The notes: generated from the letters alone by a model not told the origin. A stretch of 64,000 nucleotides of DNA from Paenibacillus xylanivorans (GCF_001280595.1 NZ_LITU01000036.1:138118-202117); one strand, 5' to 3'; positions 54,506 to 62,978 are shown, counted from the first letter of the stretch. Numbers and translations: made by a program.

Positions 54506-56038
54506 CTACACCTCTTGTTTATCCTGCTTCATGTAGTAGTACACAAGACACAGATGACAGACGAATTGTTCACGCGGGTGATTCAGGTCGAAGCCCGTAA
54601 TGTCCCGTATGCGTTCCAGTCGGTATTTCACGGAATTCCGGTGAATATAGAGGCGATTTGCTGTCTCGATCAGGCTTCCTCTGCTCTCCAGATAATAAAA
54701 AAAGGTTCGCAGCAAATCCCCGCTGTGTTCATCATCATAAGTGCGCAACTTCCCCAGCTTCCGCTCAAATAGTGCCGAAAAACCCGGATCATTCGCCGTT
54801 TCGCTCAGCAAATGATATACCTCCACATCCTCAAACCGGGTTGTACGCCCACCCGACAAACGGGAGGATACCATCAGGGCATTCCTGGCCTCGCCGTAGC
54901 TTTGATGCATATTCCAAAGTGGAACTTGGGTGCCCACGCCTGCCCTGAACTGTCCAAGTTTATTGGCCGGATCTTCCAGCCATAACCCAATGGTATCGGT
55001 CCATGATTGAACGTCATCCATCCACGCTGCATCCCTGGACTCCCGTGTTGGCAAAAAGAGAACTGCCCTGTTAGTCCGGAACTCAATATGAGGCGCTACT
55101 CTCCGTTTTCTGGCCTCCTGTCCAAGCAATTCGGCCAATAGGTCTTCATCCGGAGCCGTCTCACCTTCCATCACCGCTACTTCCCATAAATGCTCCGGAT
55201 TCATTCCGAGCTTGCGACCTCTCGATTCGGCTTCATGCGGCAACAGCAGAGGGGGTGTCAGCAGTTCGTCTATGAAATTGCCTCGAAGACGCAATTCGGT
55301 ATCTTCCGCCACCTTGTTCCTCATCAATTCCAGCGATAGTACCAGCCTGGCCTGTTCAATTCCGACTTGTTCCATTTCATCCAGGGAGTCCTTGTCCACC
55401 AGCAGCCGGGCAACCTTCCGCCGATCCAGATTAATCTCCCATACGAGTGGGTCCACAGCTTCCTTCCAGTCATAATCCGGCGGTGAAGACACAATCATCT
55501 GTCCCGCATTATCGATAACACCTACAGGTGCCTGAAGCAGTTCAGCCACATTGTCCCCCACAGCCTGAATCCCGCTGTTTTCAAGCACCATGGTCATCAG
55601 CGTCCGATATACTTCCTCTGACCTGCGGAGCAGTGCAGCCTGTCGATCCAGCACTAATTCCATAACAGGTTGCGTAATATCCATGTAGGGTATTTCCGGA
55701 GGGATTTCAATGATTGGCAAACCGCAGTCATTACTGGCTGCAACGGCTTCTTTTGGGATTTCTTTGAGAAAACGTGCAGGCTTGATCGCCAAAGCAGCCG
55801 CTCCGGCCTCATTAAGTGTATAGATCAGTTCTCCGAGCAAGCCGGGATTATCACGAATCGAATAGGCTGTCGTCAGCATCAGCATGCCTTCCCGCAACCA
55901 ACCTTGCAGATCGGGCACCTCCATAATATCCACGAACCGCACAACCCGATCCAATCCTTGATGCCCGCTAATGACTTTGGCCTTGCTGAGTATAGGAATA
56001 TTCAACAGTTCTTTCAGTGTTATACCTGTCGTTTTCAA
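54506..56038 (-). CDS. PucR family transcriptional regulator
   Basis: About 510 residues. I favour a TTG start at 56038, preceded by AGGGTGG, because the protein then begins LKTTGITLKELLNIPIL as PucR proteins do; an ATG at 56089 lacks a ribosome site. An N-terminal PucR domain spans about 5-125 (VDIMEVPDLQGWLREGMLML). A GGDEF-like, degenerate middle follows, then a C-terminal helix-turn-helix (SLIETANRLYIHRNSVKYRL). PucR-type activators control purine, amino acid and GABA catabolism. Its place between the enzyme and transporter genes marks it as the regulator of the cluster. Confidence 0.9.
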   Translation of the reverse strand: MKTTGITLKELLNIPILSKAKVISGHQGLDRVVRFVDIMEVPDLQGWLREGMLMLTTAYSIRDNPGLLGELIYTLNEAGAAALAIKPARFLKEIPKEAVAASNDCGLPIIEIPPEIPYMDITQPVMELVLDRQAALLRRSEEVYRTLMTMVLENSGIQAVGDNVAELLQAPVGVIDNAGQMIVSSPPDYDWKEAVDPLVWEINLDRRKVARLLVDKDSLDEMEQVGIEQARLVLSLELMRNKVAEDTELRLRGNFIDELLTPPLLLPHEAESRGRKLGMNPEHLWEVAVMEGETAPDEDLLAELLGQEARKRRVAPHIEFRTNRAVLFLPTRESRDAAWMDDVQSWTDTIGLWLEDPANKLGQFRAGVGTQVPLWNMHQSYGEARNALMVSSRLSGGRTTRFEDVEVYHLLSETANDPGFSALFERKLGKLRTYDDEHSGDLLRTFFYYLESRGSLIETANRLYIHRNSVKYRLERIRDITGFDLNHPREQFVCHLCLVYYYMKQDKQEV

Positions 56039-56351
56039 GCCTATCGACCACCCTGAGCCAGATTTGCAAATCATTCTTACATACTGCATCTAATTTTTTT
56101 GGATAGTTTACCAGACTATCTATTCAAAAAAAACGGGAAATTCTGTGATATACGTATGTTATATATTGATTTCATAAATTAAAGTAATAATAATACGTTG
56201 TTAGTAGCAGTTAATGATGTCGAAAATAAATCCATCACTTCATCGCTTCACATTAGAAAACAGGATAAATGGATAAATGATCCCCTCACTCTTTACACAT
56301 AGGCGCCACACTTCTCCAAGAGACCCGATACCACCTTATTCAACACAAATA

Positions 56352-56384
56352 ACGCCGATGCAGTTATTCACATTGCATCGGCGT
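56352..56384. other. Hairpin after the racemase gene
   Basis: ACGCCGATGCA (56352-56362) pairs perfectly with TGCATCGGCGT (56374-56384). Neither strand has a strong T run, so it is a possible terminator or processing site. The rest of 56039-56443 shows no gene. Confidence 0.5.
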
Positions 56385-56443
56385 CAAAATCAAATTAACC
56401 AAACCATTAAACTATCCAATACCCACATCCGGCATTCTTTTGA

Positions 56444-57082
56444 TCAGCTATTCAACGCAGACACGGCTGCCCCTAATGAATAGATCGGGTCAAGCGCCCG
56501 GATATGCAGTTCTTTTTCCACTTCCAGGGCGAAACCCATCGTGGCAAAACCGGTACACGCAAGAACGATGGACTCGGCACCTTCCACATTCAGTCTTCTG
56601 GCGGCTTCCATAGCCGCAATTCGCCCCTGTGGCGTGTTGAGATCCAGCGTGGTTACCACACCTTCGGGACGATCCATCCCGATATAGGCATCACCCAGTA
56701 TTCCTCGAATCAGGAGTGGCACTTCCTCCAGGATGGTCAATACACCTACACGCGTTGCTGATGTGAGCGCAAGATGTGCAGCACATGATCCAGCACCATA
56801 GACGGGGATGTGAACAGCGGCACGCATTTCTGCAAGAGCCGGATCGGCTGCACAACTGATACCGATAGCGGTACAGCCTTCCTGTTCCAATTCCCGTGCC
56901 AGATCCACAATTTTAGGAATCGATTCAAGCTCTGTGGCCTGATCATATACCCCTAGCGGTTGATCGGGAATGCAGCGACTCCGAACCCGAATGTCATAAC
57001 GACCTTCAATCAATGCCCCGTGTCTGTGGATATCCTCTTCATGATGAAGCGTAATCACTCTGATAAGACCCAACATCGGCAT
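56444..57082 (-). CDS. Aspartate/glutamate/hydantoin racemase family protein
   Basis: A 212-residue protein of the cofactor-independent two-cysteine racemase superfamily. The paired catalytic Cys candidates are Cys77 (AIGISCAADPAL) and Cys176 (SIVLACTGFATM). GLIRVITLHHEE at the N-terminus and DPIYSLGAAVSAL at the end match hydantoin/Asp-Glu racemase-like proteins. The substrate could be an amino acid, hydantoin or related chiral acid. It is last in a row with DUF1177, AroM and an aminopeptidase, about 220 bases behind the last of these. Confidence 0.85.
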   Translation of the reverse strand: MPMLGLIRVITLHHEEDIHRHGALIEGRYDIRVRSRCIPDQPLGVYDQATELESIPKIVDLARELEQEGCTAIGISCAADPALAEMRAAVHIPVYGAGSCAAHLALTSATRVGVLTILEEVPLLIRGILGDAYIGMDRPEGVVTTLDLNTPQGRIAAMEAARRLNVEGAESIVLACTGFATMGFALEVEKELHIRALDPIYSLGAAVSALNS

Positions 57083-57279
57083 TCCTCCCCAGGCTGTGGA
57101 TATCTTGTGTGTATGTTACCCACAAACTGTTGATAGTTACCCCCAGTTATGTGGATAACTCTTTATTTATTGTGAATATGTTGTGTATTTGTCGCTAAAA
57201 CTACCGCGTAATTTACGCATTGGTCCCCACTGTGGATATGTTGTGCATACGCTCTCATACACCTTTATTTTGATCCACA
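57025..57279. other. Cluster of DnaA-box-like 9-mers
   Basis: Five sites fit TTATCCACA or its complement within 255 bases. TGTGGATAA at 57150-57158 is a perfect match. TGTGGATAT at 57025, 57095 and 57231 and TGATCCACA at 57271 match at 8 of 9. They lie mostly in the 220-base gap between the racemase and aminopeptidase genes. Confidence 0.5.
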
Positions 57280-57303
57280 AGGATATCTCTTGATTTTTCT
57301 GCT

Positions 57304-58257
57304 CTATTTCTGATCGAGCAATTCTCCCTGACGCATAATCAACACATCATCAATGTACACATCCGGCTTCTGCACAACGGCATCAATATGAACACCAGCT
57401 GCAACTGTGCCACCAAAGGTATTATTACTTCCAAAAGCAACATGAATCGTACCATAGACTTTCTCGTCCTCCAGGACAACACCTGTGATTCGAGCCTTGT
57501 CATTGGTGCCAATGCCGAATTCTCCAAGAATTCGACCATCACCTTCCCCTAGCATGGATAACAACTTGTCTCCTTCAGCGCCAGTCGCCGTAACAAGTCG
57601 GCCATCTCTAACCGTTAATAGAACAGGTTCGCTAATCGCGCCTATTCCTGCGATTGAGCCATCCACCAGGATTTCACCCTCTCCCTTGCCTTCCACCGGA
57701 GCGATATAAGCTTCGCCGGAAGGCAAATTGCCTGACTCACCTGGATTGAGGTACATGCCCGTACTCGGCACGCCATTGCGTCCCTGTATTGAGAACGACA
57801 GCTGGTGTCCATCTTTCTCGATGCGGACACTGCTGCCTGCACTTAGCATGGCTGTAACCTTATCTGTCAAAGCCTTCACTTTGGGATATTCTGCGGTGAT
57901 AGCGCCGTTCATGAACATATCGTCCGTCATACCCGGCATTGTGGCTACCCGGGTTCCAGCAGCTGCCGCCTGTTTACGAGCCTGCGTATGGGTTAGTGAA
58001 TAACGGGTTACACATACCGCGACATCTGCACGCTTCATCGCTTCGGCAATCGGTGCAGGCGGCTCTTCACCGGATTTGCTTCGTTCCTTCATCACCATAA
58101 GCACCGCATCTGCTCCCAATGCCTTGCCCGCTTCATATATGGATTCGGCCAGTTCTCTCTTGGCATCATCCGCCACGACAGCCAGCGTCTCACCACTGCG
58201 AAGTCCAAGGCATTCCACCAAAACATTTTTACTGACGTCAATTCGTTGCTGATTCAT
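57304..58257 (-). CDS. M29-type (aminopeptidase T-like) metallopeptidase
   Basis: A 317-residue protein, shorter than classical M29 aminopeptidases (about 410). The C-terminal half is clearly M29: GEFGIGTNDKARITGVVLED, then GTIHVAFGSNNTFGG and VHIDAVVQKPDVYIDD, which hold the expected metal-binding Glu, His and Asp. The N-terminal half (RSGETLAVVADDAKRELAES) matches the M29 nucleotide-like fold. It probably removes N-terminal residues from peptides. It lies 19 bases after the AroM gene. Confidence 0.88.
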   Translation of the reverse strand: MNQQRIDVSKNVLVECLGLRSGETLAVVADDAKRELAESIYEAGKALGADAVLMVMKERSKSGEEPPAPIAEAMKRADVAVCVTRYSLTHTQARKQAAAAGTRVATMPGMTDDMFMNGAITAEYPKVKALTDKVTAMLSAGSSVRIEKDGHQLSFSIQGRNGVPSTGMYLNPGESGNLPSGEAYIAPVEGKGEGEILVDGSIAGIGAISEPVLLTVRDGRLVTATGAEGDKLLSMLGEGDGRILGEFGIGTNDKARITGVVLEDEKVYGTIHVAFGSNNTFGGTVAAGVHIDAVVQKPDVYIDDVLIMRQGELLDQK

Positions 58258-58276
58258 TTGTTCGTCTCCTCCTGTG

Positions 58277-58948
58277 TCAGACCATTTCCGCTACTAACTT
58301 ACCCATTAGAGCATTCGACAAAATGACCGGGATTCCTGCGCTGGCATTGGCAACCCACTGACGGTGACGCTCATCATACCCCATGCAATCCAGTAAAATG
58401 AGTTCAACACGTCCCTTCAGTGATTCAGTCGCCTGACGGAATTCGGCTTCACCGGATGTATAGGGGGAAGCTGCGGCAAACGCAGGCTGGACCAGAGAGG
58501 AAAACTTCAGATCGAGCTGCCCCCCCTGCTCGGGCAATGGCCCGATAAGCCCGAGACGGCGCCCATCGGCCATGGCCTGTACGGCTGGAGGAATAATGCG
58601 GTCAGGCTCAATGAGATGTACTTTGGCTGAACGCAGACCCGGAAATGAACCTGTGCACAGCAACAGAATATTGGAGACGCCCAAGGCTTCGATCTCACGA
58701 ATTTTGCGGTCCAATATCGGCCTGATTTTTTCACGGGATACGATGGCTGCACTGCCGTCCAGCAGACGGGAAGTTAGCACATAATCACCAGGCTCCAGTG
58801 CCAACGCAGCGATCTGAGCTGCCGACAGCCCGTCCAACAACCCGACCTGGACGAGTTCAGCTCGCCCCTCCAGATGCTTCTCAATGACAGGCGCAACATC
58901 GGTCCGTGGAGCTTGTCCAATCGTAATCATGCCAAGCAGCTTTTTCAT
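58277..58948 (-). CDS. AroM family protein
   Basis: About 223 residues from the ATG at 58948, with GGAGGAAATAGG directly upstream. The N-terminal KKLLGMITIGQAPRTDVAP is the AroM signature (TIGQ.PR.D). Function is unknown; in E. coli aroM is only known by its control with shikimate genes. I note two Cys in CTG-like loops, Cys98 (NILLLCTGSF) and Cys188 (ILLDCMGYDE). Their spacing is much like that of the two-cysteine Asp/Glu racemases, and a racemase is encoded two genes away. It lies about 100 bases after DUF1177. Confidence 0.9.
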   Translation of the reverse strand: MKKLLGMITIGQAPRTDVAPVIEKHLEGRAELVQVGLLDGLSAAQIAALALEPGDYVLTSRLLDGSAAIVSREKIRPILDRKIREIEALGVSNILLLCTGSFPGLRSAKVHLIEPDRIIPPAVQAMADGRRLGLIGPLPEQGGQLDLKFSSLVQPAFAAASPYTSGEAEFRQATESLKGRVELILLDCMGYDERHRQWVANASAGIPVILSNALMGKLVAEMV

Positions 58949-59045
58949 CCTATTTCCTCCCACATATCAGATCCGCGGTACATGCCACATATGTCCACAA
59001 AAGCGTTTCCATCTGCCGCTTCAACTGTAACCTACTCAAAAAACA

Positions 59046-59996
59046 CTATGCAGAAGGAGCTGCTTGTATCCCCGGGGTCTGAAGCACCTTCATTGATCCA
59101 TACAAACGAGTAATCAGGTTATATTCCTCCTCGTTGTAGAAAGAACAAGTGCCATTCGTGAATTCCTTGGCTGTCTCCACGACCAAACGAACTGCGCTTG
59201 CAATATCAATCTCATGGCTTGCTCCTGTACCGCATCCCGGAACCGCGGATTGTGCTGTTACAGCTACGCCTACAACGGGTGCATGTGTAGCCACAGCTGG
59301 CTGCAAAATGGAATTGATATGGTATAAGTCATTGCCGTAAGGCGTAATATCCTGCGTCGTAATCGGGAAAGTCACAGGCAGCTGTCCGGTGGTCATCTCC
59401 ATGATTCGGAGCAAATCGTCACTTACCCTTAAAATGTATCCCTCTTTCACCGTTGGCGAAATGGCGATGCCTTTATGGTTAATCACCCGGTTTCCTTTGG
59501 TCGTGTCGATGGACAAAATGGCTTCCATCTCAGGCAGAACCTCATGTTCGTTCATTTGCAAAATGTCGACTGGGGAGTCCATAAAATCAACCGGCTCATG
59601 TGGAAGAGTAGGTGCATCGGGACATATATGCGTCGTCACAATGACGTCCCCTTTGAGCGAGTCGCCCTTGGTCTGCATATCGGCGAGCTTCAGCCCTGCT
59701 GCGACAGCAGCGACGGCGCCGTCGGCATCCGAGACAAGTCCAATGCGCGTTGGACGAGCACCGATTCCTCCTAGCCGTCCTACGATCCCCATGGTCGGTG
59801 CTTGTCCTCCCGACAGCTTACCGTCCGTACCGGGAATGATGATTTTAACAAAATCCGTACTTCCCTTTTCCCCTTGTACGGTCAGCACTTCAACGGAAAC
59901 CTGTGGATATTGAACAAATAATTGCTTTACACTCTCACCATTTACATAAGCGCTGTCCAGCACGTCCAGTGCCAATAACGTTTTCTGAAGTGGCAT
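59046..59996 (-). CDS. DUF1177 domain-containing protein
   Basis: About 316 residues from the ATG at 59996, preceded by GAGGAGG; the longer frame to 60035 lacks a site. The whole protein is one domain: LDVLDSAYVNGESVKQLF, IIIPGTDGKLSGGQAPTMGIVG, GDSLKGDVIVTTHICPDAPT, VDMDSPVDILQMNEHE-like (FMDSPVDI), and GTGASHEIDIASAVRLVVET. Conserved His/Asp/Cys residues in THICPD and SHEID suggest a metal-dependent enzyme. No reaction is known to me. It is first in the operon with AroM, behind a cre site. Confidence 0.9.
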   Translation of the reverse strand: MPLQKTLLALDVLDSAYVNGESVKQLFVQYPQVSVEVLTVQGEKGSTDFVKIIIPGTDGKLSGGQAPTMGIVGRLGGIGARPTRIGLVSDADGAVAAVAAGLKLADMQTKGDSLKGDVIVTTHICPDAPTLPHEPVDFMDSPVDILQMNEHEVLPEMEAILSIDTTKGNRVINHKGIAISPTVKEGYILRVSDDLLRIMEMTTGQLPVTFPITTQDITPYGNDLYHINSILQPAVATHAPVVGVAVTAQSAVPGCGTGASHEIDIASAVRLVVETAKEFTNGTCSFYNEEEYNLITRLYGSMKVLQTPGIQAAPSA

Positions 59997-60123
59997 CGTA
60001 CACATCCTCCTCTTAGCTGTTGATCTTGAAATCAAGTCTATCGCAGTTCAGAAGAGGGTCACAATGTACCGCCTTGCCAAAATGAGCATCGTTTTATTGT
60101 GCGACAAGTATAAATGGGAGTGA

Positions 60124-60137
60124 AAATAACGTTTTCA
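60124..60137 (-). promoter_or_regulatory. CcpA cre site upstream of the DUF1177 operon
   Basis: On the minus strand TGAAAACGTTATTT matches TGWAARCGYTWNCW at 13 of 14 positions. It lies about 130 bases upstream of the DUF1177 start, close to AT-rich promoter-like sequence (TATATT, TATAGT between 60150 and 60175). Confidence 0.65.
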
Positions 60138-60236
60138 TTCATTTTATCTAACTATATGTGTAATATAATTTAACATTTTATTATTGAGCGCCTTGAATAT
60201 TTTGTAATTCTTGGATTGAACACTTCAATTCGACGC

Positions 60237-62243
60237 TTACCTTCTGTTCATTTGCCAAGCAACAAGCAATGAGGCTGTTTCCTCCGCCTGAAATAGGGGA
60301 AATTGATGTCCATAGGGCAGTTCCACATGTTGGACGGATGAATGAATATTTTCGGGGCGCGAGTATCCCTGATCGTTTGTCCCCCAGACCATGAGTGTCC
60401 GCTGTGCATCTGCCCTTATCTGCGAGACTTCATTAGCTGAATGAGACTGTATCCAGTGGAGCAGATCGGCATTCACTCCTGCGATGCGGGGTGATTTCAA
60501 ACCAGAAGCTGCTCTCCTTGCATAGTCATCAAGCAGGATTGGATTGTTCTCTGAAGCATCTGCTCTCTTTAGCTGCTCGGCCACTTGCTGTGGAGTCATC
60601 CACGATAACAGTCCTTGCAGCATTCTTCTCGGGAATCTTGATATCAGGCGCTGCATTCTGTCCTTCGATGCTCCCCATACGGGTTGCAGCATGGCAAACT
60701 GGATATCTTCACGTACACTCTCCTGTATAACCATCGCGGCTATCGCTGCCCCAACGGAATGCCCTACCAGTTTGACCGGACCTTGTACCTCATCCAGCAC
60801 ACTTCGCACCGCTTCGACCTGTCCTTTGAAGGCCATCCCTTTTCCCCTGTTCCGATGAACCGGAGAACGCCCAAATCCAGCAAGATCCACAAGCCATACC
60901 GGGTTTCCCGTCATACTCCATAACGCATCTCCCAGAGGAATCATATCGTCAGCACTGCTCATCAAACCATGAACAATAACCCATGGGTCCCCCTGACCCT
61001 CATGGACCAGCACCGCCAGATTGCCCTTGCGCGTCCGAGTCCAGCCCGGAGGCATCTCCTCCTGTGAAGGATAGCTGAAACGATAGTCCAAATCGGCTGT
61101 CACGTAAGGCAACAGCTGGCTGACTTCTGGCAGATGTTGTCCCATACGCTGAAATAATTGCTCCGTCTGCTGCACTTCAAAATCCTGTTTGGTAATAAAC
61201 GCAATCGATTCGGGCGGTATTCCGCTGATCTTTGTGCCACCAGCCTTCATGGCTGCATGGATCATGGACAGGGGCAATGACCATCGAGGTGCAGATACAT
61301 CCAATTCTGCCGCCAGCAACCGAATTAGTTCTTTCATATCCGGACTATCCGATTTTTTGGATAACAAGGGATATGTGCCGCCGGATGGATTGATGTCTTG
61401 GGTCAGGAAAACAAGGGTCTGTGAAACCACATCATTGGATACGAGCGGCAGCCAATGCTGTAGACCACCGGGAATCACCGGCATTCTCCGCCTTCTCATC
61501 GCTTGTATCATCATACCAATTCCGCCGGTTTGTTCAGTTGCACCTGTGGGATATGGACCGACAACTGTACTCGGGTTTACAACAGATAAGACATATGAAT
61601 GCTGCTCAGCGTGCTGTCGAATATAACGGTCCGCTTCGAATTTCATATGCTCATAGGCACTTTCGGAATGGAACGCTTTGCTAATCCATGATTTCTGCCT
61701 GTTTGACTTACCCCCAACATCTTCATTGGCTGAAGATATGGACGGAGAATCCTTCCTCCCATACGGACTCATAAAACCAACCACGTGGATAAAGTGCCTC
61801 AACCGGTGTATTCGCTGAATATCTTTGGCGAGTTCGACAATCCCTCTTGCTCCATTCATAAAAATCTGTTCTGCCACCTTCGGTTGCAATGTGACATCCA
61901 TCGTCCCACCTGCATGAATAATGATATTGGCCTGAAGAGCACGCTCACGATCGGCTTTGGTTAGACCAAGGCCAGGAGCTGACAAATCCCCCTGAATACA
62001 AGTTATTCGGCTGAAATCCGTTACTCCGTATTCATTCAGAACCATCCTTGCTTTGGATTCAGAGCGTACAAGCAGCAATAACTGCGCTTCAGTGTCTCCA
62101 AGTTGTTTTACTGCCTCCTTGCCAATAAAACCGGTACTTCCCGTCATCAGAATAGTGGTTGATTCAGTCGCCATATTGTTCATAGCCGGATTGGGGTCAG
62201 TCTTACGTTCTAAGTTTGAAAATGATGAAGTATGTACAATCAT
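60237..62243 (-). CDS. Fused SDR (acyl-CoA-reductase-like) and alpha/beta-hydrolase protein
   Basis: About 668 residues from the ATG at 62243, chosen because AAAAGGGAGAG precedes it; a longer frame begins at 62276. Residues 25-380 are an extended SDR with TILMTGSTGFIG (NAD(P) site) and YEHMK (YxxxK catalytic pair) in SAYEHMKFEADRYI. After a linker, residues 410-668 form an alpha/beta hydrolase: VIVHGLMSS, nucleophile GHSVGAA (Ser about 496), WGTNDQ with the acid and PYGHQFPLF with the His. Both active sites look intact. The substrate is perhaps a long-chain acyl or lipid compound. A TetR gene and shared operators lie upstream. Confidence 0.9.
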   Translation of the reverse strand: MIVHTSSFSNLERKTDPNPAMNNMATESTTILMTGSTGFIGKEAVKQLGDTEAQLLLLVRSESKARMVLNEYGVTDFSRITCIQGDLSAPGLGLTKADRERALQANIIIHAGGTMDVTLQPKVAEQIFMNGARGIVELAKDIQRIHRLRHFIHVVGFMSPYGRKDSPSISSANEDVGGKSNRQKSWISKAFHSESAYEHMKFEADRYIRQHAEQHSYVLSVVNPSTVVGPYPTGATEQTGGIGMMIQAMRRRRMPVIPGGLQHWLPLVSNDVVSQTLVFLTQDINPSGGTYPLLSKKSDSPDMKELIRLLAAELDVSAPRWSLPLSMIHAAMKAGGTKISGIPPESIAFITKQDFEVQQTEQLFQRMGQHLPEVSQLLPYVTADLDYRFSYPSQEEMPPGWTRTRKGNLAVLVHEGQGDPWVIVHGLMSSADDMIPLGDALWSMTGNPVWLVDLAGFGRSPVHRNRGKGMAFKGQVEAVRSVLDEVQGPVKLVGHSVGAAIAAMVIQESVREDIQFAMLQPVWGASKDRMQRLISRFPRRMLQGLLSWMTPQQVAEQLKRADASENNPILLDDYARRAASGLKSPRIAGVNADLLHWIQSHSANEVSQIRADAQRTLMVWGTNDQGYSRPENIHSSVQHVELPYGHQFPLFQAEETASLLVAWQMNRR

Positions 62244-62278
62244 TTCGAATATCTCTCCCTTTTCATCACTATTCATTT

Positions 62279-62296
62279 TAGTACTATACAGTACTA
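62279..62296 (-). promoter_or_regulatory. TetR operator over the -10 of the SDR-hydrolase gene
   Basis: The minus strand reads TAGTACTGTATAGTACTA: 7-bp arms with a 4-base spacer. TATAGT (62283-62288) inside it is the likely -10. Transcription would begin near 62276, giving a leader of about 33 bases before the chosen ATG at 62243. Confidence 0.75.
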
Positions 62297-62303
62297 GTAT
62301 TAC

Positions 62304-62331
62304 CCAAAAAAAGAGCTTCGTTTACCGAAGC
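62304..62331 (-). terminator. Terminator overlapping the end of the tetR gene
   Basis: GCTTCG (62315-62320) pairs with CGAAGC (62326-62331) and TCTTTTTTT follows on the minus strand. The tetR stop codon (62322-62324) lies in the loop. Confidence 0.85.
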
Positions 62332-62942
62332 ATCTGACAAAATGTACGTGCTGATTGTTCAATAATCCCTATATCACGCGCAGTCTCCGCGAGCACAAGT
62401 GAACCCTCCAATGCGGCAATAAATAATGCAGCCGCTGGTCCCGGCTCAATCCCTTTGCGGAATTCTCCACGATCCAGCCCTTGCTGCAACAGCTTTTCCA
62501 TCATGGGCTGCAACTCACGGAAGAAACGGGCTATACTTTCTTTTACTTCGGGTGCGCTGGCTGGTGTCTGCATATACAACGTAATAAATGGACAACTTCC
62601 TTTATAATCGCGCCCTTCCATGCCTGCGGACAGTAACGCTATGAACGAATAAATTCGTTCCGTCACCTCTCGTTCCCGTTGACTAAGCAGCAGGTAGAGC
62701 TCCGATTCATATTGGGCAATCCAGTATTGCACCACGGCCTGAAGCAATTCCTCCTTGTTTTTGAAATGGTAATAAATATTCGATTTGGACACTCCGCTTG
62801 CCCGCACGACCTCATCCATGCTGACATAGCTGTATCCCTGACGCAAAAATAACTGAGCGGCTACTTCGACTGCCTTGGTCCGATTGACCGGATTGGAACT
62901 CTTGGATTTCACAGATCCCGAGATTGATTTTTCATTCGTCAT
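62322..62942 (-). CDS. TetR/AcrR family transcriptional regulator
   Basis: A 206-residue repressor. The N-terminal HTH is KAVEVAAQLFLRQGYSYVSM then EVVRASGVSKSNIYYHFKNKEELL. The C-terminal domain (GMEGRDYKGSCPFITLYMQT; FIAALEGSLVLAETARD) is of the TetR_C_13/YxaF-like kind. No ribosome site precedes the ATG at 62942, and the -10 element ends 7 bases before it, so a leaderless mRNA is likely. It should repress itself and the SDR-hydrolase gene through twin operators. Confidence 0.92.
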   Translation of the reverse strand: MTNEKSISGSVKSKSSNPVNRTKAVEVAAQLFLRQGYSYVSMDEVVRASGVSKSNIYYHFKNKEELLQAVVQYWIAQYESELYLLLSQREREVTERIYSFIALLSAGMEGRDYKGSCPFITLYMQTPASAPEVKESIARFFRELQPMMEKLLQQGLDRGEFRKGIEPGPAAALFIAALEGSLVLAETARDIGIIEQSARTFCQMLR

Positions 62943-62945
62943 ATT

Positions 62946-62978
62946 TAGAACTATACAGTTCTAATTAAACAAACACAA
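62946..62978 (-). promoter_or_regulatory. tetR promoter with overlapping operator
   Basis: On the minus strand TTGTGT (62973-62978), a 17-base spacer and TATAGT (62950-62955) form a sigma-A promoter. TAGAACTGTATAGTTCTA (62946-62963) is an 18-bp inverted repeat across the -10. The start point would fall at or next to the ATG at 62942. Confidence 0.75.
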
